Assembly (NCBI RefSeq): GCF_004208415.1
Contig: NZ_CP035758.1
Span: 1-64,000 of the forward strand
DNA from: Ktedonosporobacter rubrisoli
GTDB taxonomy: Bacteria > Chloroflexota > Ktedonobacteria > Ktedonobacterales > Ktedonobacteraceae
Length of the DNA stretch: 64,000 bases
Direction: 5' to 3'
The notes below the pieces were generated by a model. That model did no database searches. It saw nothing but the letters and a program-made list of their open reading frames with translations, and had not been told where the DNA came from. The stretch's first letter is position 1, and each line of letters begins with the position of its first letter. Shown piece after piece: positions 43,783 to 52,898 of this stretch. The translations under genes were made by a program, and so were the position numbers.

Positions 43783-45528
43783 TTACTCTTGTTCGGCCGA
43801 GGCGGCGATCACCAGATCGATGAAAAGCGCCGCCGACCAGCCAAAGGCATGCGTGGCCCGCGGTGGCTTCTGCCCGGTTAGCGGATGATAATATTCGTAG
43901 AAATCCTCAGCAGCCAGAGCCAGTTCTAGCGTACGCCAGCGCAGCTCGCGGGCCTGCTCAGGATAGCCAGCGCGCAATAAGCCATCGATGAGCAGATAGT
44001 TAACATTGAGCCAGACTGGACCACGCCACATTGAGAGCGGATTAAAGCTGGGATCATCAAAGGCGACGGTCGGCACTGGATGATGCCCCCAGAACTTTTT
44101 TTCGTTGGTGAGTGTCGCCACCAGGCGCGCAGCAATGTTTTCGGGCATCCGTCCTGTAATTAACGGAAAGAGATGAAAAGGCGTGCATACGGGAATACGT
44201 TGCCCATGCCTGCTTGCCCAGAATATGCCAGCCTGCTCATCCCAGCGCAGAGCAATCATGCGCTCTGCCAGCTCTTTTGCGCGCTGTGTCCAGTCTAGCG
44301 CCTCCTCTGGATAGCCGATCTCTTGCGCGATGCGGGCCAGATAGTCGTACTGCAGGCATAGATATGCGCTCAAGTCGGGCGTCTCAACTGGTAGCCCCTG
44401 ATCCCACAGTGGATTATTATCAAGGCCGGAAGACCAAGGGTGTAAGTAGGCGCATAGCCCGGTTACATCAGGATCGCTCTCGCTAAACCACCAGTTCTGA
44501 AAACGCACAATCGGCTCATAGAGCTCCTTGAGAAACTCGCGGTCGCCATCGATTTCATAGACCTTCCAGGCCGCCCAGGCGGTCAGCGGAGGCTTGGTGA
44601 TATCTGCTTCGACGATCTCGGTCGTGTGGGCAAGAATCCCTTCATCATGCACGATGTCGGGAATCAAGCCGTTCGGCAGCTGATAATCAAGCATTATGCG
44701 AAACTGCTCCTGAGCCATCTGCGTATCGCGATGACGCAAGGCCAGAGCATGAAAATAGGAATCCCAATGCCAGATCCCTACATAGCCCTGTTTGGAAGGA
44801 ACCATGCCCTCGCGCTTTGGATGGGCATAAGGGTAGATCAGGTTGGCTCCCATGACCCACCAGGCGTAGTAATACTGGCGACGATAGTGCTCAGCAACTT
44901 CTGGCACAGTGGCAAACCAGTCGTGCCAGCGCTGTGCTGCGGCCTCAATAGCTTGTTCAGCTTTGACGATACGCCGATTAAAGTCAGCCGTACGCGTAAT
45001 ATTGAGCAGGAGAACCGCGCCTTCCTCCGCCTCAAAGATGAGCTCAATCTCGCGCTGCTCATTGTCCAGCTCTACAATACAATTCTGTATTAGCGTGGTG
45101 TTGGTCGTATACACCAGGTGCAAGGGCGAGTAGCTGGAACGGCCCAGTACGCCACCGAGCCTATCGGTTTGCCCCTTCTCCATACGCGTAAGCAGCTTGA
45201 TACCACTGCGCCCGGCAGGTAGGGCCACTAGTAGCGTCTCGGCATCTACAAAGGTGATGCGAAACGTGCCGCAAGGCGTTTGGTTGCGAATCTCGTGCGG
45301 ATAAGTTGTGTATTCACAGCGACAAGCCTGTCCTTCTCCATCGGTAAAGGACCAGCGCGTAATCGCCGGATACTGCTCGGGATCGATCTCATACTCAGCC
45401 AGTCCTACCCACAGGCTTTGCTCGTCGCTACGAAAGAGTATGAGCCGTGAATCGCGATCCGTAAAAGGGATCTGTGTGAGCGTGATGCGATCCTTCAAGA
45501 GCTGAAGATATGGAGATGCGATAGCCAT
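43783..45528 (-). CDS. GH63/GH37-like (MGH1-type) glycosidase
   Basis: 581 aa. An N-terminal beta-domain of about 200 residues is followed by an (alpha/alpha)6 barrel: YAWWVMGANLIYPYAHPKRE, YVGIWHWDSYFHALALRHRD (the WDSYF Asp is the usual general acid), LPNGLIPDIVHDEG, MWRGPVWLNVNYLLIDGLLR, EYYHPLTGQKPPRATHAFGW. Similar proteins are mannosylglycerate hydrolase-like, trehalase-like or GH63 enzymes; the exact glycoside is unknown. No signal peptide. Follows the SDR gene after 168 bp. Confidence 0.82.
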   Translation of the reverse strand: MAIASPYLQLLKDRITLTQIPFTDRDSRLILFRSDEQSLWVGLAEYEIDPEQYPAITRWSFTDGEGQACRCEYTTYPHEIRNQTPCGTFRITFVDAETLLVALPAGRSGIKLLTRMEKGQTDRLGGVLGRSSYSPLHLVYTTNTTLIQNCIVELDNEQREIELIFEAEEGAVLLLNITRTADFNRRIVKAEQAIEAAAQRWHDWFATVPEVAEHYRRQYYYAWWVMGANLIYPYAHPKREGMVPSKQGYVGIWHWDSYFHALALRHRDTQMAQEQFRIMLDYQLPNGLIPDIVHDEGILAHTTEIVEADITKPPLTAWAAWKVYEIDGDREFLKELYEPIVRFQNWWFSESDPDVTGLCAYLHPWSSGLDNNPLWDQGLPVETPDLSAYLCLQYDYLARIAQEIGYPEEALDWTQRAKELAERMIALRWDEQAGIFWASRHGQRIPVCTPFHLFPLITGRMPENIAARLVATLTNEKKFWGHHPVPTVAFDDPSFNPLSMWRGPVWLNVNYLLIDGLLRAGYPEQARELRWRTLELALAAEDFYEYYHPLTGQKPPRATHAFGWSAALFIDLVIAASAEQE

Positions 45529-45696
45529 TGCTTATCTAATTTCTGCTAAATATTCTAGTAAACATACGGGTTACCTGCTCCCGGACTAACATTAGAACAT
45601 CCAGGAGCATAAAGAGAGGCAGCCTGGCCCAAAGCGATCGAAGCTTTGACAATCAGCCCCAGGACCATAGCTATGGTCCTACCATTCGCGCATGCT

Positions 45697-46488
45697 TTAG
45701 CCAGCCAGCCCGCCGCCATCTACGACCAGGGCCGTGCCGGTTACAAATGCTGCGGCATCGCTGGCCAGATAGAGTGCGGCCTGGGCAATATCCTCTGGCC
45801 TTCCAATACGGCGCAATGGCCGGTCTGCCGCCTCCTGTAGGAATGCAGCGTTTGTTGCGCCAAGCTGTTGAGCCTCGTGTGCCAGCATTGGTGTATTGGT
45901 ATCGCCGGGACAAATGCAGTTGACGCGAATATTCTGTTCTCCATGATCGAGAGCCATGGCTCTGGTTAATTGCACAACGGCGCCCTTTGAGGTGCAGTAA
46001 GAGACCGCGCGCCGACCTCCTACCAGGCCCCAACCCGAAGCCGTATTGATGATCGCTCCGCCTCCTGCCCTAATCATATGTGGGAGCGCGAAGCGAGAAA
46101 GCAGGTACATGGACTTCACGTTGACGGCCATCACCAGATCCCATTCCTCCTCGTCGATCTCAAGAACTGTTGTGCGCCGAATAATGCCAGCATTGTTGAA
46201 GAGAATATCCAGACCGCCGAACTCGTCAACTGTACGCTCAATCGCGTGTTGACAATCGGCGGATTTGGCGATATTGGTCTGAATGAAGAGGGCGCGCCCG
46301 CCAGCGTCTCTGATCGCCTGGGCCGCACGCTGACCACCCTGCTCGTCTAGATCGACGATGGCCACGGCTGCACCTTCCTGGGCAAAGAGCAGCGCCGTAG
46401 CGCGACCAATACCCGAGGCCGCGCCGGTTATCAGGGCCACGCGATCCTGTAAGCGCCCTGCGCGAGTTAGTGTTTCAGTTTGTGCCAT
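45697..46488 (-). CDS. Classical SDR oxidoreductase
   Basis: 263 aa. TGAASGIG cofactor motif (about 21-28), NNAG, catalytic Ser in NTASGWG, YCTSK (Tyr and Lys present), and the VNCICPGDTNTPM and VVDGGGLAG ends typical of FabG-like dehydrogenases. The Asp-containing VDLDEQ favours NAD. Its start overlaps the stop of the aminomutase-like gene by 14 bp, so the two are coupled. Probably oxidises a sugar-derived alcohol (inference from the locus). Confidence 0.9.
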   Translation of the reverse strand: MAQTETLTRAGRLQDRVALITGAASGIGRATALLFAQEGAAVAIVDLDEQGGQRAAQAIRDAGGRALFIQTNIAKSADCQHAIERTVDEFGGLDILFNNAGIIRRTTVLEIDEEEWDLVMAVNVKSMYLLSRFALPHMIRAGGGAIINTASGWGLVGGRRAVSYCTSKGAVVQLTRAMALDHGEQNIRVNCICPGDTNTPMLAHEAQQLGATNAAFLQEAADRPLRRIGRPEDIAQAALYLASDAAAFVTGTALVVDGGGLAG

Positions 46489-47803
46489 GGGCCAGAACCT
46501 TTCGTGCCGCCGCTAGCGTTATCTCTACATCCTGTTCGCTATGGGCTAGCGAGACAATCGAGTGTAATGTAGCCGAGGGCGTCGTATAGACACCATGCTT
46601 GAAGAGTTCCCAGATAAAGCGCTGATACCTGGGCCGATCCACATACTGACAGTATTCGCGATAATCGCTGATTGCCGGACGTTCGGTGAACAGGATTTGC
46701 AACATTGGACCAACGTTTTGCACAATTGCCGCCACGCCTAATTCTTTAAAGAGCTCACGCAAGCCGTTACACAGCAGATCGGCGATACGCCATATCTGGT
46801 GGAAAGCTGCGCCGTCATCCTCGGTCAGGACTTGCAGGCTGGCCCGCGCGGCGTGCAAGCCAATACGTGAGGCGTTCTGCGTCCCATAATGCAGTACACC
46901 GCCCCAGGAAAGCGCCTCCATCACCTCTGCGCGCCCCACAATTCCAGCCACCGGCAAGCCAGCTCCCAGGGCCTTGCCAAAGGTTGTAATATCTGGTTGC
47001 AATTGATAGTATTGCTGGCACCCCCCGGCGGCGATGCGAAAGCCGGTCACTGTTTCGTCAAGAATAAAGAGAATATTATGCTTGCGTGCAAGTTCCTGCA
47101 GGCCTTGCAAATAGCCTTCGGCCGGTGGGATGATGCCCATATTGGCCATGATGCCTTCGCTGAGAATTGCGGCTATCTGTCCGCGATAGGTATCAATAGC
47201 GCGTTCCAGGGCGCCCAGATCGTTCCAGGGCACTACAATTGTATCGTCAAGAGCATGGCGATTGAGGCCCGAGCTATCGGGAATCTTTATCGGATCGTTG
47301 CGATGGCCCAGCGTGGTGAGCGGCTGGGGATTGGAGCTGACCAGGTAATCGTCATACCAGCCGTGGTAATGCCCCTCGAATTTGATAAATTTCGGCTTAC
47401 CAGTGTAGCCACGAGCCAGGCGTACCGCTGCCATAGTGGCCTCTGTCCCCGTATTGGCAAAACGCACGCGTTCGGCGCTTGGCACAATGCGCTGAATCAT
47501 TTCGGCAACTTCGATCTCGATATCGGTTGCTGTAGCAAAATGTGAGCCGCTGGCCGCCGCTTGACACAGGGCCTCGACGACTCGTGGATGGGCATGCCCA
47601 AGCGGGAGCGCACCATACGACATTAGCCAATCGATATAGCTATTGCCGTCAACATCATAGATACGTGAACCCTGGCCGCGCTGCATAAATAGCGGATAGG
47701 CTCCATAGTTCACTGGGCCTCGCGAAGACGAGCTTCCGCCCTCGATCATGAGCCCACGTGAACGCTCAAATAATTCTTTAGATTTTTGCGTATTCAATGA
47801 CAT
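46475..47803 (-). CDS. Class III aminotransferase, glutamate-1-semialdehyde aminomutase-like
   Basis: 442 aa from ATG 47803 (GGAGG 11 nt upstream; the open frame continues 129 codons further but that part reads over the next gene and is unlike the family). PLP enzyme with GSSSSRGPVNYGAYPLFMQR, ANTGTEATMAAVRLARGYTG, ILDETVTGFRIAAGG and the Lys-containing TFGKALGAGLPVAGI. It resembles HemL but sits in a sugar locus, so a role in transaminating an amino sugar or keto-sugar derivative is more likely than haem synthesis. Confidence 0.85.
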   Translation of the reverse strand: MSLNTQKSKELFERSRGLMIEGGSSSSRGPVNYGAYPLFMQRGQGSRIYDVDGNSYIDWLMSYGALPLGHAHPRVVEALCQAAASGSHFATATDIEIEVAEMIQRIVPSAERVRFANTGTEATMAAVRLARGYTGKPKFIKFEGHYHGWYDDYLVSSNPQPLTTLGHRNDPIKIPDSSGLNRHALDDTIVVPWNDLGALERAIDTYRGQIAAILSEGIMANMGIIPPAEGYLQGLQELARKHNILFILDETVTGFRIAAGGCQQYYQLQPDITTFGKALGAGLPVAGIVGRAEVMEALSWGGVLHYGTQNASRIGLHAARASLQVLTEDDGAAFHQIWRIADLLCNGLRELFKELGVAAIVQNVGPMLQILFTERPAISDYREYCQYVDRPRYQRFIWELFKHGVYTTPSATLHSIVSLAHSEQDVEITLAAARKVLAHGTN

Positions 47804-47840
47804 AATGAGAAAAGCCTCCAACAGAGAACAACCTGACGTA

Positions 47841-48971
47841 TCAGGAGGTTGTGGGCAGAGTAACTCCATGCGCCACCGCATAATCACGGAAGCGCTGTAT
47901 GAGCTCAGCAGCGCGCTCCTCAGCCTCAGACGGCCGCAAACGCGAACAATCATAGCCAAGCTGAGTGCGGAACGCTTCGCTGGCTGCCTCACAGAAGACC
48001 ACAGTGCCATCTTCTTCAATGCGCTCGATGCCATCAAAGCGATGCGAGCGCTCATTGATTTCAATAGCTTCTTCCAGCGCCAGGCCGGCCATAGGAGCCA
48101 CGCGCACGCCTGCCCGGCTGGCCAAAACCGGATAGCCACCCGGCAAGCCGTTGGGGGCCGGCGCATGCAGCAGTTCTTCGCGCTCAGCAAGCATAGCTGT
48201 AACCAAAGGAATAGCCGTCCCAGCGGTCAGAAAATGCGTGGCCGGACCTGACGTAATCGGATGAGGTGCCAGCAGCAACTCGCCTGCCTTGAGCTGCTCG
48301 GTAACATCCTGTCCGTCACATATGACGCGCAAAAAATAGGACGGCAGTTCGGCGGCATGCTCACCAAAGGCCACATCACCTAGCGCATGGTGCCCTACCA
48401 TTAAGACCTGTATGGCTTCCATGGACACATTCAGTTTCTGGCATGCCAGAAGCTGCACTTTGGCCACCACCTCAGGCAGATTGCCAATTCCACAGGTTGG
48501 CGCTAGATCCAGGCCTGCAAGCACGTGGTTGACAACATCAGGAAATGGCGCGGTCAGTACCGGACCCCGATAGCCGGCAATCCGTACGGCCTGCATCAAT
48601 TTCATGCTTAGCACCAGGTGTACGGGCAGCCACATGCCAAAGTGATTGAGCGCAGCGCTTTGCTCAACGGGCAGCAAGCTGGGTAGCCACCAGGTAAGTA
48701 GCGTCGCCGTACTCAGCACCAGGTCGGGAGCTTCGCGCGTAAGAATTTCAGCTACCATTTCGGGCCGCTGGAGATCCAGTTCCACAAAGCGCACCTCAGG
48801 GGCATATCCCTGCGCCAGCGCTCCCAATCTGGCCAGGTTGCAACGCGCCTGCCCCTGCTCAATCCTGCGTCCAGCTACGAGAAGACGTCCTATGCCCTTT
48901 TCGCGTACCAGCAACTCCAGCAGCACGCTCCCCAGGCCGCCAAGACCAATCAACATAACAGTTGGTTTCAC
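47841..48971 (-). CDS. NAD(P)-binding saccharopine-dehydrogenase-like protein
   Basis: 376 aa if GTG 48971 is used (GAGG 5 nt upstream); a TTG at 48998 is the alternative. Rossmann start VMLIGLGGLGSVLLELLVRE, then RLLVAGRRIEQGQARCN and VELDLQRPEMVAEIL, as in saccharopine dehydrogenase-like proteins. The C-terminal half (ITSGPATHFLTAGTAIPLVT, GGYPVLASRAGVRVAPMAGL) is characteristic of uncharacterised relatives. Lies between MalG-type permease and aminotransferase genes, 9-37 bp apart, so it is part of the operon; reaction unknown. Confidence 0.75.
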   Translation of the reverse strand: MKPTVMLIGLGGLGSVLLELLVREKGIGRLLVAGRRIEQGQARCNLARLGALAQGYAPEVRFVELDLQRPEMVAEILTREAPDLVLSTATLLTWWLPSLLPVEQSAALNHFGMWLPVHLVLSMKLMQAVRIAGYRGPVLTAPFPDVVNHVLAGLDLAPTCGIGNLPEVVAKVQLLACQKLNVSMEAIQVLMVGHHALGDVAFGEHAAELPSYFLRVICDGQDVTEQLKAGELLLAPHPITSGPATHFLTAGTAIPLVTAMLAEREELLHAPAPNGLPGGYPVLASRAGVRVAPMAGLALEEAIEINERSHRFDGIERIEEDGTVVFCEAASEAFRTQLGYDCSRLRPSEAEERAAELIQRFRDYAVAHGVTLPTTS

Positions 48972-49007
48972 AAGTACCTCAACTTCAGATAATCTCAATG
49001 TACCTAA

Positions 49008-49916
49008 TTATGACTTCAATCCCGTCAGCGCAATACCCTGAATAATCTGGCGCTGCCCCAGAATATAGATCAATAACACTGGTAGAACGGCAATCATGGA
49101 GCCGGCCATCATCAAGCCCCACTGTGAAGTATACTGTTCGCGGAACTGATTGAGCAGCAAGGGTACTGTATAGAGATCGGAACTATTGAGCATAATCAGC
49201 GGCATAAAGAAGCTATTCCATTGCCCCAGGAAGGTAAAGATCCCCAGTGCGGCCATCGGCGGTTTGAGCAAGGGCAGGATGATCCGCCAGTAGAGCGTCC
49301 AGCGATTGGCTCCATCTACAATAGCCGCCTCTTCCAATTCCTTGGGAATCCCCATTATAAATTGGCGCATCAAGAAGACCCCAAAGGCATCAAAGAGGGC
49401 TGCTGGTACAATCAGGGCCAGGTGCGTATCAAGCCAGTTCAGCTTCTGCATGATGATGAACATCGGAATGATCGTCAGTTGAAAAGGGATCATTAAGGTA
49501 GCCAGGAAGAGCACAAAGACAATGTTGCGTCCTGGGAAACGAATGCGTGCAAAGGCATAGCCGGCCATCGAGGTCGTAACAAGCTCGCAGACTACGACGA
49601 TCACGGCAATATAGAAGCTATTAAAATAAGCCTGACCAAAGGACATGGCCTGCAGTGAGTTTGGATAGTTCTGCCACATAATGGGATTGGGCAAAAACGA
49701 TAACGGATCGCTAAAAGCCTGTGTATTATCTTTGAGCGAGGTTGCCATCATCCACAAGAATGGCCCAGCCATACAGATGGCACCGATAATCAGCAAGGCA
49801 TGGATCAGGATAGAAAACATTACGCTCAGCGGATTGCGACGCTTGTGAGGCTGCGTTGGTCCGTCAGCCTGGGATCTCAATTCCGGCTGCACGCTTTTTA
49901 TGGTCTCCTGTAGCAT
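49008..49916 (-). CDS. Carbohydrate ABC transporter permease, MalG type
   Basis: 302 aa, six hydrophobic segments after a polar 30-residue N-terminus. The EAA loop EEAAIVDGANRWTLYWRIIL contacts the ATPase. FAIRIRFPGRNIVFVLFLAT-like and MIPFQLTIIPMFIIM segments are typical of MalG/UgpE. Inner-membrane half of a sugar importer with the MalF-type gene 39 bp upstream. The cognate ATPase is not in the window; such systems often share MsmK/UgpC. Confidence 0.92.
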   Translation of the reverse strand: MLQETIKSVQPELRSQADGPTQPHKRRNPLSVMFSILIHALLIIGAICMAGPFLWMMATSLKDNTQAFSDPLSFLPNPIMWQNYPNSLQAMSFGQAYFNSFYIAVIVVVCELVTTSMAGYAFARIRFPGRNIVFVLFLATLMIPFQLTIIPMFIIMQKLNWLDTHLALIVPAALFDAFGVFLMRQFIMGIPKELEEAAIVDGANRWTLYWRIILPLLKPPMAALGIFTFLGQWNSFFMPLIMLNSSDLYTVPLLLNQFREQYTSQWGLMMAGSMIAVLPVLLIYILGQRQIIQGIALTGLKS

Positions 49917-49955
49917 TTCTCTCTATTTCCTTTCCTCTGTCATCTTGTGCGACTG

Positions 49956-50894
49956 CTATAGCTCATAGTGGACCCAGCGTTTTTGCAAGTTGAACTGTAT
50001 AAGCGTCAATACCAGCAACACCGCAAAAAGGATGACCGCCGCTGCGCTTGCCGGTCCAAAGGTAAACTGACGGAAACTGAGATTATAAATGTGGTAAACA
50101 ATCGTATAGCTGGCCTTATCCGGGCCGCCCTGGGTCATCACAAAGGTTTGATCAAAGACCTGGAACGAGCTAATAATCGAGAGCACAGTGATAAAGAAAA
50201 GCGTGGGACTCAGGAGGGGCAAAGTCACTTTCCAGAAAAGCTGAAAACGATTGGCCCCATCGATGCGCGCAGCTTCGGAGTAAACAGCCGGAATGTTCTG
50301 CAAGCCGGCCAGGAAGATTACCATATTTGAGCCCATGCTGCTCCAGATGCTCACCAGGGCAATCGAGGGGATTACCCAGTGCTCATCAATGAGCCAGTTT
50401 GGCCCCTGGACATGAAACCAACTGCGCAACATTACATTGATAAAACCGGCATCGCTGTTCAGCAGCCAGAGCCAGATGACTCCAGTTGCGACAGAACTGG
50501 TCACTACAGGCATAAAATAAATCACGCGGTAAATATCTTTCCCCCGCACTTTATTCAACCCTAAAGCAACCAGCAGGGCGAGAATGATTCCTCCTGGCAC
50601 TGTAATTACGGTGTAGTAGAGCGTATTAGCGAAGGCTATGCGAAAATTGGGATCTGCGAGCTGATCAGTAAAGTTTTTCAGGCCGACAAAACGAATCGCG
50701 CCAAGGCCATCCCAATTAACCACGCTCAAGGCAAATACTGTCACCAGCGGAATTATCGCAAACGCAATCAGGCCAATCATCTGGGGAAGGATAAAGAAAC
50801 CGCCCCAGAGCGCCTCTGTAATTGCGCGACGGCGCATATTCTTCCTGATGTCTACCTGCGCTTTGTTCTCCAGCGCTTGTACTTGAAGCTCCAT
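49956..50894 (-). CDS. Carbohydrate ABC transporter permease, MalF type
   Basis: 312 aa; AGGAG before ATG 50894. Six to seven hydrophobic segments and EAA loop YSEAARIDGANRFQLFWKVT. Also FILPQMIGLIAFAIIPLVTV in TM1 and the periplasmic FVGLKNFTDQLADPNFRIAF typical of UgpA/MalF-like subunits. Works with the permease and binding protein on either side. Confidence 0.92.
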   Translation of the reverse strand: MELQVQALENKAQVDIRKNMRRRAITEALWGGFFILPQMIGLIAFAIIPLVTVFALSVVNWDGLGAIRFVGLKNFTDQLADPNFRIAFANTLYYTVITVPGGIILALLVALGLNKVRGKDIYRVIYFMPVVTSSVATGVIWLWLLNSDAGFINVMLRSWFHVQGPNWLIDEHWVIPSIALVSIWSSMGSNMVIFLAGLQNIPAVYSEAARIDGANRFQLFWKVTLPLLSPTLFFITVLSIISSFQVFDQTFVMTQGGPDKASYTIVYHIYNLSFRQFTFGPASAAAVILFAVLLVLTLIQFNLQKRWVHYEL

Positions 50895-50945
50895 AGATTA
50901 CTCCTGCTCATCAGACAATCCTTTGTGATTACCCTATGTTCTTGC

Positions 50946-52316
50946 TTATTGAAGCAGCGACTGCGCCTGTTTGATGCGCGTATTGACCATGGTAGCAACT
51001 TTACCCAATGTGGTCTTGACGTCGGCTCCCTTCAAAAAGACGGGATCGAAGGCCGAGACGATATCGGCGCTGAGGCCCGGGGTACCCATTTCGGAAGCAT
51101 AGGTCGCGAAGCCGTTATTGCGCGCATCAATCAAATATTGGGCATGTGCGGGATCATTGCCGCCTAGCACAACCTGGTCCGCGCCTTTCACCGAGGGTAC
51201 TGCATTACCATCATCTTTCAGGCGCTCTTCTTCGCCATCTTTGGAGACATAGGTAGAAAGAAACTCATAGGCTGCATCAGGGTTTTTGGAGCGCTTATTG
51301 AGTACTATATAGGCCAGGAACATGCCAGTTGGCTTGCTCTTTCCGTCTGTTGCTGGCATTGGTACAATATCGTAGTCGAGGCCCTTGGCGCGCGCTTCCT
51401 TGAACTCGGAAAGATAATATCGCCCAATCGAAAGGAAGCCAACCTGATTGGCGATGAACATCAGGTCTTCACCCTGATTGCTGGGCAACGCAGCCGCGTA
51501 GGCAAACTTCTTTGCCCGCACATTATCGGCAAGCCATTGAAAGGCTTCCACAGCTTTGGTATCCTGATCTGCGACAAAGTTACCGTAGCCATCGTTATCG
51601 TAGACTGTGCCGCCATTATTGACCACCCAGCTATAGTGATAGAGCATCGAGTCGTTATCGAGAATATAGCCCCGCTTCTTGGTTGCGGCAATCTTGTCCA
51701 CCATTTGTTGGAAAATATCCCGGTTCCATTTGCCTTGCGCATAGAGCTCGCTTGGCATCTCGGTAATGCCCGCTTGTTGCAGAACCTTTTTGTTGTACCA
51801 CATGACAATCGGGTTGCAGTCAACTGGCAGGCCATAAATCTTGCCGCTATGGGTTTTGGCTGCGCCCCACATGCCCGGAAAATAATCATCAGGTTTTACT
51901 ATACTGCCGCTTTTCGTCATGAGCGGTGTGAGCTCCTCAATCGTCTGATTCTGGATCAGTTTAATGATGTGCTCATCAGCGGCATAAAATACATCCGGGG
52001 CTATGTTGGCGTTCAATTCGGAGAGGATTTTAGGCAAATAATCATCATATGAGGGGATCGGCACAAACTTTACGTTAGCTTTATGCCCGGTATTGTACTG
52101 ATTGGTAAAGGTCTGGAAACGTTTGGCGGAGGTTGCTCCGGCCCAAGTAGACCATTTCAGGGCTGCTGGTCCGGCCGCGCTGCTACTACCACAGGCCTGT
52201 AGCGCTGTTCCTAGCCCGGCCAGCGAGGCTCCTAACACGAGTGAACGAGAGAGGAATTTACGGCGATTCGTTCTTGCCGAAAATAGGTATGGGAATGCGG
52301 AAAAGGTATCACTCAT
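50946..52316 (-). CDS. Sugar-binding lipoprotein of the ABC importer
   Basis: 456 aa; AGGAGGAGC upstream of ATG 52316. The N-terminus has twin arginines (NRRKFLSRSLVLGASLAGLG) followed by a lipobox LQAC, so a Tat-exported lipoprotein is likely. The mature part is a family-1 solute-binding fold (LKWSTWAGATSAKRFQTFTN, YYAADEHIIKLIQNQTIEEL-like region, MWYNKKVLQQAGITEMPSEL). First gene of the minus-strand operon facing the LacI-type regulator. Confidence 0.92.
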   Translation of the reverse strand: MSDTFSAFPYLFSARTNRRKFLSRSLVLGASLAGLGTALQACGSSSAAGPAALKWSTWAGATSAKRFQTFTNQYNTGHKANVKFVPIPSYDDYLPKILSELNANIAPDVFYAADEHIIKLIQNQTIEELTPLMTKSGSIVKPDDYFPGMWGAAKTHSGKIYGLPVDCNPIVMWYNKKVLQQAGITEMPSELYAQGKWNRDIFQQMVDKIAATKKRGYILDNDSMLYHYSWVVNNGGTVYDNDGYGNFVADQDTKAVEAFQWLADNVRAKKFAYAAALPSNQGEDLMFIANQVGFLSIGRYYLSEFKEARAKGLDYDIVPMPATDGKSKPTGMFLAYIVLNKRSKNPDAAYEFLSTYVSKDGEEERLKDDGNAVPSVKGADQVVLGGNDPAHAQYLIDARNNGFATYASEMGTPGLSADIVSAFDPVFLKGADVKTTLGKVATMVNTRIKQAQSLLQ

Positions 52317-52898
52317 CTTTGCGCTCCTCCTTTGGAGACTATTTGACGATTCCGAAAATAACAGGTAAATCCTGCTTAGCTACATAAGCTCATCCTGTCA
52401 ACAAGACAAGCAGATGAGCGTGTGGCGCATCTGAAATGTAATGCTAGAAAAATATAGGTTCTTTCAAAGCAGAATGCTCTTTCTCTCCAGTTGTCATCAC
52501 ACCCTTGTGATAATCTTATGTCTGCTGTAGATTCTTATTTATTAACTATAGACCGCCATTGATCTATATAAAATTGAATTTCTGCTCACAATCCCTATGC
52601 TTCCCATCTACAGTATCTCTCGTCGAATAGGACTATGTTAGATGTAGATAGCCATAATAGCGGTTATTATAGCTCCTCTTCTCTCGTTAAGTGCCTTAAC
52701 TTAACCGATTAATTTAACTTGTTACAAGTATATACATGTGTATGGATGGTGTCAATACTTTCGCCGACTATTTTGCAAATCGCCAGCTGAGTACGTCAAG
52801 CACTATATTGACAGTCCAGCTTATATATGCATATACTATATACAGATTGCGCTCATGAAATCAGGCGATCGACTTTACTCCCCATCCAGGAGACAAAC
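52317..52898. promoter_or_regulatory. Divergent control region of the sugar locus
   Basis: 582 bp between the binding-protein and LacI-type genes. It contains TTAACCGATTAA (52701-52712), a CG-centred near-palindrome like LacI-family operators, and the 13-bp palindrome ACTTGTTACAAGT (52717-52729). Both lie nearer the regulator, so autoregulation is likely. No gene. Confidence 0.5.

Noticed and set aside
47804..48190. N-terminal extension of the aminomutase-like gene
   Set aside because: The 129 extra codons read over the 3' end of the adjacent gene, have no family similarity, and ATG 47803 has a good ribosome site.
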